From Cereibacter changlensis JA139 (GTDB taxonomy: Bacteria > Pseudomonadota > Alphaproteobacteria > Rhodobacterales > Rhodobacteraceae), in NCBI RefSeq assembly GCF_003034985.1, contig NZ_PZKG01000024.1, positions 1 to 49,483 on the forward strand: a stretch of 49,483 bases of DNA. Direction: 5' to 3'. A program made the position numbers and the translations under genes. Numbering within the stretch: position 1 is the first letter of the stretch; every line of letters begins with the position of its first letter. Of this stretch, positions 7,139 through 15,276 are shown one piece after another. Under the pieces are notes generated by a model. It did not search any database. It was not told the origin of the DNA and worked only from the letters and a program-made list of their open reading frames with translations.

Positions 7139-7558
7139 ATGAACCTGTCCAGACGTGACACCCTGATGTTCGGCCTCGGTGGTTTCGCCACCCTGGCCCT
7201 GCCCGGCGCGCTCTCGGCCGCCACGGTCGAGGAACTCGCCGCGCCCTTCACCGGCGGCGCGACGCCCGGCGCCGGCGGCATCACCCTGACGATGCCGGAG
7301 ATCGCCGAGAACGGGAACACCGTTCCGGTCGAGGTCGACGCCCCCGGCGCCGTGGCCATCCTGCTCCTGGCCAGCGGCAACCCCGAACCGGCCGTCGCCA
7401 CCTTCACCTTCGGCCCCGCCGCCGCGAACCAGCGCGCCGCCACCCGCATCCGGCTTGCCAAGACGCAGGACGTGATCGCGATGGCCAAGATGGCGGACGG
7501 CTCCATCGTGCAGGCGTCGGCGACGGTCAAGGTCACCATCGGCGGCTGCGGCGGCTGA
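7139..7558 (+). CDS. soxY: Sulfur carrier protein SoxY
   Basis: A 139-residue periplasmic carrier. The twin-arginine signal SRRDTLMFGL shows Tat export, on which unsigned SoxZ rides as partner. The immunoglobulin-like body ends in the invariant VTIGGCGG tail, whose cysteine near the C-terminus holds the sulfur intermediate. AAGGAG at 7127-7132 decides for ATG 7139 over ATG 7121. It is followed 23 bases later by soxZ. Length and tail match the family fully. Confidence 0.96.
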   Translation: MNLSRRDTLMFGLGGFATLALPGALSAATVEELAAPFTGGATPGAGGITLTMPEIAENGNTVPVEVDAPGAVAILLLASGNPEPAVATFTFGPAAANQRAATRIRLAKTQDVIAMAKMADGSIVQASATVKVTIGGCGG

Positions 7559-7581
7559 ACCAAGGGATCGAGGAGACAAAC

Positions 7582-7911
7582 ATGGCAGAAGATGCAAAAC
7601 CCCGCGTGAAAGTGCCGAAATCGGCTTCGGTCGGCGAGGCCGTGACGATCAAGGCGCTGATTTCGCACAAGATGGAATCCGGCCAGCGCAAGGATGCCGA
7701 AGGCAAGCTGATCCCGCGCTCGATCATCAACCGCTTCACCTGCGACTTCAACGGCGCGAATGTCATCGACGTGGCGATCGACCCGGCTGTCTCGACCAAC
7801 CCCTATTTCGAATTCGACGCCAAGGTCGATGCGGCAGGGGAATTCAAGTTCACCTGGTATGACGACGACGGCTCTGTCTACGAAGACAGCAAGTCGATCG
7901 AGATTGCCTGA
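7582..7911 (+). CDS. soxZ: Thiosulfate oxidation carrier partner SoxZ
   Basis: A 109-residue beta-sandwich protein without a signal peptide, co-exported with SoxY. Conserved blocks are RVKVPKSASVGEAVTIKALI near the start, RSIINRFTCDFNG in the middle, and EFKFTWYDDDGSVYE near the end. It stabilises SoxY and presents the carrier arm to SoxXA, SoxB and SoxCD. The gene is preceded by a GAGGAGA ribosome site and followed 27 bases later by soxA. Confidence 0.96.
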   Translation: MAEDAKPRVKVPKSASVGEAVTIKALISHKMESGQRKDAEGKLIPRSIINRFTCDFNGANVIDVAIDPAVSTNPYFEFDAKVDAAGEFKFTWYDDDGSVYEDSKSIEIA

Positions 7912-7938
7912 GCGGACGGGACATTAGGGAGGATAGCC

Positions 7939-8802
7939 ATGCACCGCACAGCCAAGTCGATCGCCGCACTGGCCCTGGGCCTCGCCCTGACGGGCATGGC
8001 GTCCGCCGACCCGGTCGAGGACACGCTGACGGTCGAGACCGATGACGGCCCGCTCACGCTGACCACCATGACCTCGGCGCCGGACCACCTGACGGATACG
8101 ATGGATACCATCTGGTCCGGCTGGCACTACCGCGAGGACGATACCCGCGACATGGAACGGGACGACTTCGACAATCCGGGCATGGTCTTCGTCGACCGTG
8201 CGATCGACAGCTGGAACGCGCCGCAGGGCGTCAAGGGCGAAAGCTGCGCCGGCTGCCACGAGGGGCCGGAGAGCATGGCCGGGCTGCGCGCCGTCCTGCC
8301 GCGCGTCGATCCCGAGAGCGGCAAGCTGATGCTGATGGAAGACCACATCAACAGCTGCGTCACCGAACGGATGGGTCTCGAGGCCTGGAAGCTGACCGGC
8401 GACGAGATGAAGGACATGCTCGCCCTCATCTCGCTGCAGTCGCGCGGCCAGCCGGTGAACGTCGCCATCGACGGCGCCGCCGCTCCCTTCTGGGAGAAGG
8501 GCAAGGAGATCTACTACACCCGCTTCGGCCAGCTCGAGATGTCCTGCGCGAATTGCCACGAGGACAACCAGGGCATGATGATCCGCGCCGACCACCTGAG
8601 CCAGGGCCAGATCAACGGCTTCCCGACCTACCGGCTCAAGGATGCGGGCCTTCTGTCCTCGCAGCAGCGCTTCATCGGCTGCGTCCGCGACACCCGCGCC
8701 GAAACCTTCAAGGCCGGCTCGGACGAGTTCAAGGCGCTGGAGCTCTATGTCGCCTCGCGCGGCAACGGACTGTCGGTGGAAGGCGTCTCGGTGCGCCACT
8801 GA
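7939..8802 (+). CDS. soxA: Dihaem c-type cytochrome SoxA
   Basis: A 287-residue periplasmic cytochrome with signal peptide ending near ASA-DP (residue 23). Haem motifs are CAGCH (103-107) and CANCH (203-207), so this is the dihaem form. C140 (INSC) and C248 (GCVRDTRAE) are in the positions of the axial cysteine ligands. The latter is the catalytic cysteine, usually modified to persulfide, where SoxY and thiosulfate are joined. It closes the soxXYZA group and is followed by a hairpin and a palindrome before soxB. Confidence 0.96.
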   Translation: MHRTAKSIAALALGLALTGMASADPVEDTLTVETDDGPLTLTTMTSAPDHLTDTMDTIWSGWHYREDDTRDMERDDFDNPGMVFVDRAIDSWNAPQGVKGESCAGCHEGPESMAGLRAVLPRVDPESGKLMLMEDHINSCVTERMGLEAWKLTGDEMKDMLALISLQSRGQPVNVAIDGAAAPFWEKGKEIYYTRFGQLEMSCANCHEDNQGMMIRADHLSQGQINGFPTYRLKDAGLLSSQQRFIGCVRDTRAETFKAGSDEFKALELYVASRGNGLSVEGVSVRH

Positions 8803-8806
8803 CACC

Positions 8807-8831
8807 GTCGCGGCCGCCCGCCGGCCGCGAC
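8807..8831 (+). terminator. Hairpin between soxA and soxB (attenuator or mRNA-stabilising stem)
   Basis: GTCGCGGCCG (8807-8816) and CGGCCGCGAC (8822-8831) form a perfect 10-bp GC-rich stem with loop CCCGC, starting five bases after the soxA stop. No T-run follows, so complete termination is unlikely. It may limit readthrough into soxB or protect the soxXYZA message. Confidence 0.5.
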
Positions 8832-8865
8832 AGCATGTGAAATCACGATACGGATCGGTCCGGTC

Positions 8866-8882
8866 GGCGTCATGATGACGCC
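8866..8882. promoter_or_regulatory. Perfect palindrome upstream of soxB
   Basis: GGCGTCATGATGACGCC has two perfect 8-bp arms around one central G. It lies 33 bases before the soxB start. Such a tight symmetric site suits a dimeric DNA-binding protein better than a terminator. No regulator can be named. Confidence 0.4.
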
Positions 8883-8915
8883 CGGCCTGCCATTCCCGAC
8901 GACAGGGAGACGCGC

Positions 8916-10610
8916 ATGATCACGCGCCGCGAGTTTTTTCAGGCCGCATTGGCCACGTCGGCGCTGTATGGCGCGTCCGGGCTCGGCAACTGGGCGCGGC
9001 TTGCCGCCCAGCAGGCGCTGACGCAGGACCAGCTGCTGCAGTTCGACGACTTCGGCAATGTGACCCTGATGCACATCACCGACATCCACGCCCAGCTGAA
9101 GCCGATCTGGTTCCGCGAGCCGGAGGTCAACATCGGCGTCGGCGAGGCCAAGGGGCATGTGCCTCATGTCACCGGGCTCGAATTCCAGAAGATGTTCGGC
9201 ATCGCGCCACAATCACCCGAAGCCTATGCGCTGACCTATGCGGATTTCGAGGCTCTCGGTCGCGCCTATGGCAAGATGGGCGGCATGGACCGCGTGGCCA
9301 CGGTGGTCAAGGCGATCCGCGCCGCGCGGCCCGACGCGATCCTGCTCGACGGCGGCGACACCTGGCACGGGTCGATGACCAGCTTCCTGACCAAGGGGCA
9401 GGACATGGTCAACGTGATGAATGCCCTCGGCGTCGAGGCGATGACCAGCCACTGGGAATGGACCTACGGTTCAGGCCGGGTGAAGGAGATCGTCGAGACC
9501 CAGCTGAAATTCCCCTTCCTCGGCGCCAACATCTTCGACGCCGAATGGGACGAGCCCGCCTTCGAGCCCTACAAGATCTTCGAGCGCGGCGGCCAGCGCA
9601 TCGCCGTGATCGGTCAGGCCTTCCCCTACATGCCCATCGCCAACCCGCGCTGGATGTTTCCCGAATACAGCTTCGGCATCCGCGAGGAGCGGATGCAGGA
9701 GATGGTCGACGAGGTGCGCGCCGAGGGGGTGGATCTGGTGGTCTGCCTCAGCCACAACGGCTTCGACGTGGACAAGAAGATGGCCTCGCGCGTCAAGGGG
9801 ATCGACGTGATCCTGACCGGCCACACCCATGACGCCGTGCCCCAGCCGGTGCTGATCGGCGAGACGATCCTGATCGCCAGCGGCTCCAACGGCAAGTTCC
9901 TGTCGCGCGTCGATCTCGACGTGCGCGACGGGCGGATGATGGGCTACCGGCACAAGCTGATCCCGATCTTCTCGGATGTCATCACCCCCGACCCCGAGAT
10001 GGCCAGCCTGATCGACGCCGAGCGCGCACCGTTCAAGGCGGATCTGGAGGAGAGGGTCGGCACCACCGAAACCCTGCTCTACCGCCGCGGCAGCTTCAAC
10101 GGCACCTGGGACGACCTGATCTGCGAGGCGATCCGCTCGGAGCGCGACGCGCAGATCTCGCTCTCGCCCGGCGTGCGCTGGGGCACCACGCTGATGCCCG
10201 GCGACGCGATCACCCGCGAGGACATCCACAACGTGACCTCGATGACCTACGGCGCCTGCTACCGCAACGAGATGACCGGCGAGACGCTGAAGACCGTGCT
10301 CGAGGACGTGGCCGACAACCTGTTCAACACCGACCCCTACTACCAGCAGGGCGGCGACATGGTGCGGGTCGGCGGGCTGTCCTATGCGATCGACGTGTCC
10401 AGGCCTATCGGCACGCGGATCTCGGATCTCAGGCTCACCGACAGCGGTGAGGCGATCGAGCCGTCCAAGGCCTATACCGTCGCGGGCTGGGCCTCCGTCA
10501 ACGAGGGCACCGAGGGGCCGCAGATCTGGGATGTGATCGAATCCCACATCCGCAAGCTCGGCACCGTGACCCTGCAGCCCAAGAACCCGGTCACCGTGAC
10601 CGGCCTCTGA
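8916..10610 (+). CDS. soxB: Thiosulfohydrolase SoxB
   Basis: A 564-residue periplasmic dimanganese hydrolase that removes sulfate from SoxY-bound thiosulfonate. The N-terminus has a twin-arginine start (TRREFFQAAL). The metallophosphatase domain shows TDIHAQ (D56, H58), DGGDTWHGS (145-153), a SHNGFDVD metal loop and GHTHDA; the 5'-nucleotidase C-terminal domain includes SPGVRWG and GGDMVRVGG. AGGGAGA precedes ATG 8916. Length is as in other SoxB proteins. It is followed 21 bases later by soxC. Confidence 0.97.
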   Translation: MITRREFFQAALATSALYGASGLGNWARLAAQQALTQDQLLQFDDFGNVTLMHITDIHAQLKPIWFREPEVNIGVGEAKGHVPHVTGLEFQKMFGIAPQSPEAYALTYADFEALGRAYGKMGGMDRVATVVKAIRAARPDAILLDGGDTWHGSMTSFLTKGQDMVNVMNALGVEAMTSHWEWTYGSGRVKEIVETQLKFPFLGANIFDAEWDEPAFEPYKIFERGGQRIAVIGQAFPYMPIANPRWMFPEYSFGIREERMQEMVDEVRAEGVDLVVCLSHNGFDVDKKMASRVKGIDVILTGHTHDAVPQPVLIGETILIASGSNGKFLSRVDLDVRDGRMMGYRHKLIPIFSDVITPDPEMASLIDAERAPFKADLEERVGTTETLLYRRGSFNGTWDDLICEAIRSERDAQISLSPGVRWGTTLMPGDAITREDIHNVTSMTYGACYRNEMTGETLKTVLEDVADNLFNTDPYYQQGGDMVRVGGLSYAIDVSRPIGTRISDLRLTDSGEAIEPSKAYTVAGWASVNEGTEGPQIWDVIESHIRKLGTVTLQPKNPVTVTGL

Positions 10611-10631
10611 CAGACGAAGGAGAGTTCGCCA

Positions 10632-11903
10632 ATGACCGACGAACCAAGGAGCGGCACGTCGCGCCGCGGATTTCTGCGGACATCCGCCCTCGCGGGCGCA
10701 GGCCTCGCCGCCGGGGCCACCGCCGCCCGCGCGGAAGCCGCCGACCCGCTGATCACCGAGGTGCAGGACTGGGCCAGCGCCTTCGGCGATCCCGTCGACG
10801 CCACGCCCTATGGCATGCCGATCAGGTTCGAGAGCCATGTGGTGCGGCGCAACGTGTCTTGGCTGACCGAAAGCCCGGTCTCCTCGATCAACTTCACGCC
10901 GATCCACGCGCTGGAAGGCACGATCACCCCGCAGGGCTGCGCCTTCGAGCGTCACCACTCGGGCGCGATCGAGATGTCGAAGCAGGACTACCGGCTGATG
11001 ATCAACGGTCTGGTCGACCGTCCGCTGGTCTTCACCTTCGAGGATCTGCTGCGCTTCCCCCGCGCCTCGACCACCGCCTTCCTCGAATGCGCGGCGAATG
11101 GCGGCATGGAATGGGCGGGCGCCCAGCTCGAGGGCTGCCAGTTTACCCAAGGCATGATCCACAACATGGAATATGTCGGTGTGCCGCTGCGCGTTCTCCT
11201 CGAAGAGGCCGGGGTGCAGCCCGAGGGCAAGTGGATCTACGCCGAGGGCGCCGATGCCTCCTCCAACGGTCGCTCGATGCCGCTGGAGAAGGCCATGGAC
11301 GACGTGATCGTCGCCTTCTTCGCCAATGGCGAGGCGCTGCGCAAGGAGCATGGCTATCCCGTGCGCCTCGTGGTGCCGGGCTGGGAAGGCAACATGTGGA
11401 TCAAGTGGCTGCGCCGGATCGGGGTCTACGATCAGGCGGTGGAAAGCCGCGAGGAAACCTCGAAATACACCGACCTCATGCCGGATGGCCGGGCGCGCAA
11501 GTGGACCTGGGTGATGGACGCGAAATCCGTCATCACCGCGCCGAGCCCGCAGGTGCCGATCCGGCACGGCAAGGGCCCGCTGGTCATCACCGGCCTCGCC
11601 TGGAGCGGCAACGGCGCGATCAGCCGCGTCGATGTCTCCACCGACGGCGGCAAAAACTGGCAGACCGCGCGTCTGACCGGCGATTCAAAGCCCAAAGCGC
11701 TGGTGCGCTTCCACCTCGACATCGACTGGGACGGCGAGGAGATGATGTTGCAGTCGCGCGCCATCGACGAAACAGGCTATGTCCAGCCGACCAAGGATGC
11801 GCTGCGGGAGATCCGCGGCCTGAACAACGTCTATCACAACAACGGCATCCAGACCTGGTGGGTCAAGGCGGATGGGGAGGTCGAGAATGTCGAAGTCGCG
11901 TAA
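10632..11903 (+). CDS. soxC: Sulfane dehydrogenase molybdenum subunit SoxC
   Basis: A 423-residue periplasmic molybdopterin enzyme of the sulfite-oxidase fold. Tat signal SRRGFLRTSALAG starts near residue 10. C153 in FLECAANGG is the molybdenum ligand, and VRLVVPGWEGNMWIKWL is a conserved cofactor and dimer block. With SoxD it takes six electrons from SoxY-bound sulfane, allowing complete oxidation of thiosulfate without sulfur globules. AGGAG precedes ATG 10632. The end overlaps soxD by 17 bases, indicating coupled translation and equal subunits. Confidence 0.96.
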   Translation: MTDEPRSGTSRRGFLRTSALAGAGLAAGATAARAEAADPLITEVQDWASAFGDPVDATPYGMPIRFESHVVRRNVSWLTESPVSSINFTPIHALEGTITPQGCAFERHHSGAIEMSKQDYRLMINGLVDRPLVFTFEDLLRFPRASTTAFLECAANGGMEWAGAQLEGCQFTQGMIHNMEYVGVPLRVLLEEAGVQPEGKWIYAEGADASSNGRSMPLEKAMDDVIVAFFANGEALRKEHGYPVRLVVPGWEGNMWIKWLRRIGVYDQAVESREETSKYTDLMPDGRARKWTWVMDAKSVITAPSPQVPIRHGKGPLVITGLAWSGNGAISRVDVSTDGGKNWQTARLTGDSKPKALVRFHLDIDWDGEEMMLQSRAIDETGYVQPTKDALREIRGLNNVYHNNGIQTWWVKADGEVENVEVA

Positions 11904-12984
11904 TCTGGCGCTCGGCGCGATCCTCTCGGCCCTTGCCGCCCCGGTCGCCGCCGAACCGCTCGGCCTCGGCCGCCCTGCCCTGCCGGGAGAGGTCACGGCC
12001 TGGGACGTGAGCGTGCTGCCCGACGGCACCGGCCTGCCCGAGGGCTCGGGCGACGTGCTGACCGGCGAGGAGGTCTTCGCCGAAAAATGCTCCTCCTGCC
12101 ACGGTGAATTCGCCGAGGGGCTCGACAGCTGGCCGGTGTTGGCGGGGGGTGAAGGCACCCTGACCGACCGCCGGCCGGTGAAGACGGTGGGCAGCTACTG
12201 GCCCTATCTCTCCACCCTCTTCGACTACATCCACCGCTCGATGCCCTTCGGCGCGGCGCAGACGGTGAGCGTGGACGAAACCTATGCGATCACCGCCTTC
12301 CTGCTCTATTCCAACGGGCTGGTGGAGGATGACTACGTCCTGTCTAAGGCGAACTTCCTCGAGGTCGAGTTGCCCAACGCGGACGGTTTCTACGCCGACG
12401 ACCGGCCCGAGGCGGAATACGCGCTGTTCAGGGGCGAGCCCTGCATGGCCGATTGCGCCGCCGAGGTGAAGGTCACCAAGCGCGCGGCCGAGCTGAACGT
12501 GACGCCGGAAGACCCGGACGGCCGCCCGGCAGGCAGCCTGCCCGACCTGCGGACGGCCGCGGCCGAGACGGCCGCGCCGGAGGCGCCCGCCGCCGAAGTG
12601 ACGGCCGGTGACGCTGCCCCGGCAAGCGCCGAGGCGCCGGTAGAGGCTCCGACCGCCGCCGACCCGGCGCTGATCGCCGCGGGCGAGTCGGTGTTCAAGA
12701 AATGCTCCGCCTGTCACAAGGTGGGCGAGGATGCCAAGAATGGCGTCGGGCCGACGCTGAACGGCGTGGTCGACGGCCCGGCGGCGCATGAGGAGAAATT
12801 CAAATACTCCAAGGCGCTGCTCGACAAGGCCGAAGAGGGTCTCGTCTGGGACGAGGCCGCGCTGGGCGCCTTCCTCGAGAACCCGAAGCGCTATCTGAAG
12901 GGCACCAAGATGTCCTTCCCGGGGCTGAAGAAGGAAGAGGACCGCACGGCGATCATCGCCTATCTCGCGTCGCTGCCGAAGTAA
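11887..12984 (+). CDS. soxD: Sulfane dehydrogenase dihaem cytochrome subunit SoxD
   Basis: A 365-residue periplasmic c-type cytochrome, electron-accepting partner of SoxC. After a signal peptide (PVAAE, residue 22) come haem motif CSSCH (68-72), a linker rich in Ala, Pro and Glu (about 220-260), and a second domain of cytochrome c2/c550 type with CSACH (273-277) and likely Met ligand in TKMSFPG. ATG 11887 is chosen because GGGGAGG sits just upstream; ATG 11872 would add five charged residues. The repetitive Ala/Pro/Glu linker is a flexible tether between haem domains. In the usual Paracoccus order soxE would follow; here it does not. Confidence 0.94.
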   Translation: MSKSRNLALGAILSALAAPVAAEPLGLGRPALPGEVTAWDVSVLPDGTGLPEGSGDVLTGEEVFAEKCSSCHGEFAEGLDSWPVLAGGEGTLTDRRPVKTVGSYWPYLSTLFDYIHRSMPFGAAQTVSVDETYAITAFLLYSNGLVEDDYVLSKANFLEVELPNADGFYADDRPEAEYALFRGEPCMADCAAEVKVTKRAAELNVTPEDPDGRPAGSLPDLRTAAAETAAPEAPAAEVTAGDAAPASAEAPVEAPTAADPALIAAGESVFKKCSACHKVGEDAKNGVGPTLNGVVDGPAAHEEKFKYSKALLDKAEEGLVWDEAALGAFLENPKRYLKGTKMSFPGLKKEEDRTAIIAYLASLPK

Positions 12985-12990
12985 GCTCGG

Positions 12991-13021
12991 CGCCGGCGCC
13001 GTCCCCGCGATGGCGCCGGCG
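12991..13021 (+). terminator. Strong hairpin in the soxD-soxF gap
   Basis: CGCCGGCGCC (12991-13000) and GGCGCCGGCG (13012-13021) form a perfect 10-bp stem with an 11-base loop, six bases after the soxD stop. It occupies the place where soxE is normally found. It may attenuate transcription into soxF. Confidence 0.45.
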
Positions 13022-13084
13022 GCCCGCCGGAACAGCCGCCGCCCCGGTTCCGCCGGGTCGGCCCCCTCTGGAGGAGACCCCCGC

Positions 13085-14347
13085 ATGATCCTGACCCGGC
13101 GCCTGTTCATCGGCACCAGCCTCGCGGCCTCCTCCGCCCTCGCCTCTCCCGCCGTGCTGGCGCAGGCCCGCCTCCATGTCGTCGTCATCGGCGGCGGCGC
13201 CGGCGGGGCGACGGTGGCCCGCCACCTCGCCCGCGACAGCGGCGGCGCGCTCGACGTGACGCTGGTCGAGACCAACCCGGTCTACACCACCTGCTTCATG
13301 TCCAATCTCTACCTCGGTGGCCTCCGCAGCTACGAGAGCCTGGAGCACGGCTACGGGGCGATCGGCGCCGGGGTGACGGTGATCCACGACACCGCGACGG
13401 CCGTCGATCGCGAGCGCAAAAGCGTGACGCTGGCCGGGGGGCAGAGCCTCGCCTACGACCGTCTGGTGCTGGCGCCGGGGATCGACTTCGTCGAGGATGC
13501 CGTGCCCGGCTGGTCGCTGGAGCCTCACGCCGGGATCATGCCGCATGCCTACAAGGCCGGGCCGCAGACCCAACTGCTGAAGTCCATGGTCGAGGCGATG
13601 CCGCAGGGCGGCACCTTCGCGCTGGTGGCCCCGCCCGACCCCTACCGCTGCCCGCCCGGTCCCTACGAGCGGGTCAGCATGATCGCCACGCTGTTCAAGC
13701 GGACGAACCCGACGGCCAAGATCCTCATCATCGACCCGAAGGAAGGCTTCTCCAAGCAGACGCTCTTCGAGAATGCCTGGCTGAAATACTACGACGGCAT
13801 GATCGACTGGATCGGCCCCGACTTCGGCGGCGATCTCGTCGAGGTGCGGCCCGAGACGATGGAGCTGGTGATCGACGGCGAGGTGCAGAAGGTCGACGCC
13901 TGCAACGTCATCCCCGCGCAGGTGGCCGGGCGCATCGCCGCCGCCGCCGGGGTCACGGATGACAGCGGCTGGGCTCCGGTGGCGCCCGAAAGCCTGCGCT
14001 CGAAGATCGACGAGGCCGTCTTCGTGCTGGGCGACAGCGCGTTGCAGGGCGACATGCCGAAATCGGCCTCGGCGGCCAACAGTCAGGCGGCGGTGGTGGT
14101 GCGGGCAATCCGGGCCGATCTGCTCGGGACCAAGCTGCGCAATGCGGACTATGCCAACACCTGCTGGTCGCTGCTGGCGCCCGACGACGGCGTGAAGCTC
14201 GGCGGCGCCTACGAGGCGACACCCGAGAAGATCGCCTCGGTGCATCATTTCATCAGCGAGGCGCATGAGGATGCCGCCCTGCGCAAGGCCACCTACGAAG
14301 AAAGCATCGGCTGGTATGACGGCATCACCGCCGACATCTTCGGCTGA
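13085..14347 (+). CDS. soxF: FAD-dependent sulfide dehydrogenase flavoprotein SoxF
   Basis: A 420-residue periplasmic flavoprotein of the flavocytochrome c sulfide dehydrogenase (FccB) type. Tat signal LTRRLFIGTSL is followed by Rossmann motif VVVIGGGAGGATVARHLA. Redox cysteines are expected in NPVYTTCFMSN and the central DACNV/YANTCW regions. SoxF oxidises sulfide to sulfur and in Paracoccus stimulates the reconstituted Sox system. It normally pairs with a small cytochrome (SoxE or FccA), which is not encoded next to it here. GGAGGA precedes ATG 13085. Confidence 0.92.
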   Translation: MILTRRLFIGTSLAASSALASPAVLAQARLHVVVIGGGAGGATVARHLARDSGGALDVTLVETNPVYTTCFMSNLYLGGLRSYESLEHGYGAIGAGVTVIHDTATAVDRERKSVTLAGGQSLAYDRLVLAPGIDFVEDAVPGWSLEPHAGIMPHAYKAGPQTQLLKSMVEAMPQGGTFALVAPPDPYRCPPGPYERVSMIATLFKRTNPTAKILIIDPKEGFSKQTLFENAWLKYYDGMIDWIGPDFGGDLVEVRPETMELVIDGEVQKVDACNVIPAQVAGRIAAAAGVTDDSGWAPVAPESLRSKIDEAVFVLGDSALQGDMPKSASAANSQAAVVVRAIRADLLGTKLRNADYANTCWSLLAPDDGVKLGGAYEATPEKIASVHHFISEAHEDAALRKATYEESIGWYDGITADIFG

Positions 14348-14362
14348 TCGGGGAGAACGACC

Positions 14363-15265
14363 ATGCTGAGCCGCCGCCACTTCCTTGTCACCGCCCTTGC
14401 CGCGCCGCTCGCGCCGCGCAGGCTCTGGGCCGCCTCGACGCTGACCTCGGGCTCCTGGCAGCTCGACACGCTGTCGGATGGCAACCTGATGCTGCCCGGC
14501 GATTTCGTGCTGGGCGGCATGCCCGAGGCCGAGATGCGGGAGATCGTCGCCCGCTACGGTCTGGCCACCGATCAACTGACCCCGCCCTGCAACGTGACCC
14601 TGCTGCGCGACGGCACGAACACGGTGCTCTTCGACGTCGGCGCAGGCCCGGACTTCCAGTCTTCCGCAGGCAAGCTGGCCGAGAGCCTCGAGGCGCTTGG
14701 CGTGGCCCCGGAGGAGATCACTCATGTTCTCTTCACCCATGGCCATCCCGACCACCTCTGGGGTCTGCTCGACGAGTTCGACGAGCCGGTCTTTGCCAAT
14801 GCCGAATATGCCATCGGTCAGGCGGAGTTCGACTACTGGACCGACCCCGAGACGGTGGACAGCATCGGCGAGGCGCGTACCACCTTCGCGGTGGGCGCTG
14901 CGCGGCGGCTGGCGGTGATCGCGGACAGCGTGCGCAAGCTCAGCGATGGCGAGGAGGTGCTGCCCGGCATTGCAGCCCGGCTGACCCCCGGCCACACGCC
15001 GGGACACATGTCCTTCGAGCTGGCCGCGCCCTCGCCAGTCATGGTGCTGGGCGACGCCATCGGCAACCACCACATCGGCTTCGAGCGCCCGGACTGGGCC
15101 TCGAACTCCGATCAGGACAAGGATCTTGCTGCGAAAACCCGCAGCGCGCTCTTGGACCGGCTGGCGGCCGAGCAGATGATCCTGATCGGCTATCACCTGC
15201 CCGGCGGCGGCATCGGCCGGGCCGAGAAGGCGGGCAGCGGCTACCGCTACGTCGCCGATCTCTGA
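14363..15265 (+). CDS. Periplasmic metallo-hydrolase of the sox cluster (SoxH/SoxG-like)
   Basis: A 300-residue MBL-fold protein with a twin-arginine signal (LSRRHFLVTALAAPLAP). The metal site HGHPDH is at about residues 126-131, followed by GHTPGHMSFEL and a final YHLPGGG histidine motif. Paracoccus clusters end with one or two such periplasmic hydrolases, called SoxG and SoxH, of unknown substrate and not essential for thiosulfate oxidation. I cannot decide which homologue this is, so no symbol is given. It starts 15 bases after soxF and ends 11 bases before a convergent permease. Confidence 0.85.
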   Translation: MLSRRHFLVTALAAPLAPRRLWAASTLTSGSWQLDTLSDGNLMLPGDFVLGGMPEAEMREIVARYGLATDQLTPPCNVTLLRDGTNTVLFDVGAGPDFQSSAGKLAESLEALGVAPEEITHVLFTHGHPDHLWGLLDEFDEPVFANAEYAIGQAEFDYWTDPETVDSIGEARTTFAVGAARRLAVIADSVRKLSDGEEVLPGIAARLTPGHTPGHMSFELAAPSPVMVLGDAIGNHHIGFERPDWASNSDQDKDLAAKTRSALLDRLAAEQMILIGYHLPGGGIGRAEKAGSGYRYVADL

Positions 15266-15276
15266 CGGCGGGCGGC

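Noticed and set aside
9471-11567. 698-residue open frame on the minus strand opposite soxB/soxC
   Set aside because: It is antisense to two well-identified genes, has no ribosome site or known domain, and is rich in residues expected from reversed GC-rich codons.
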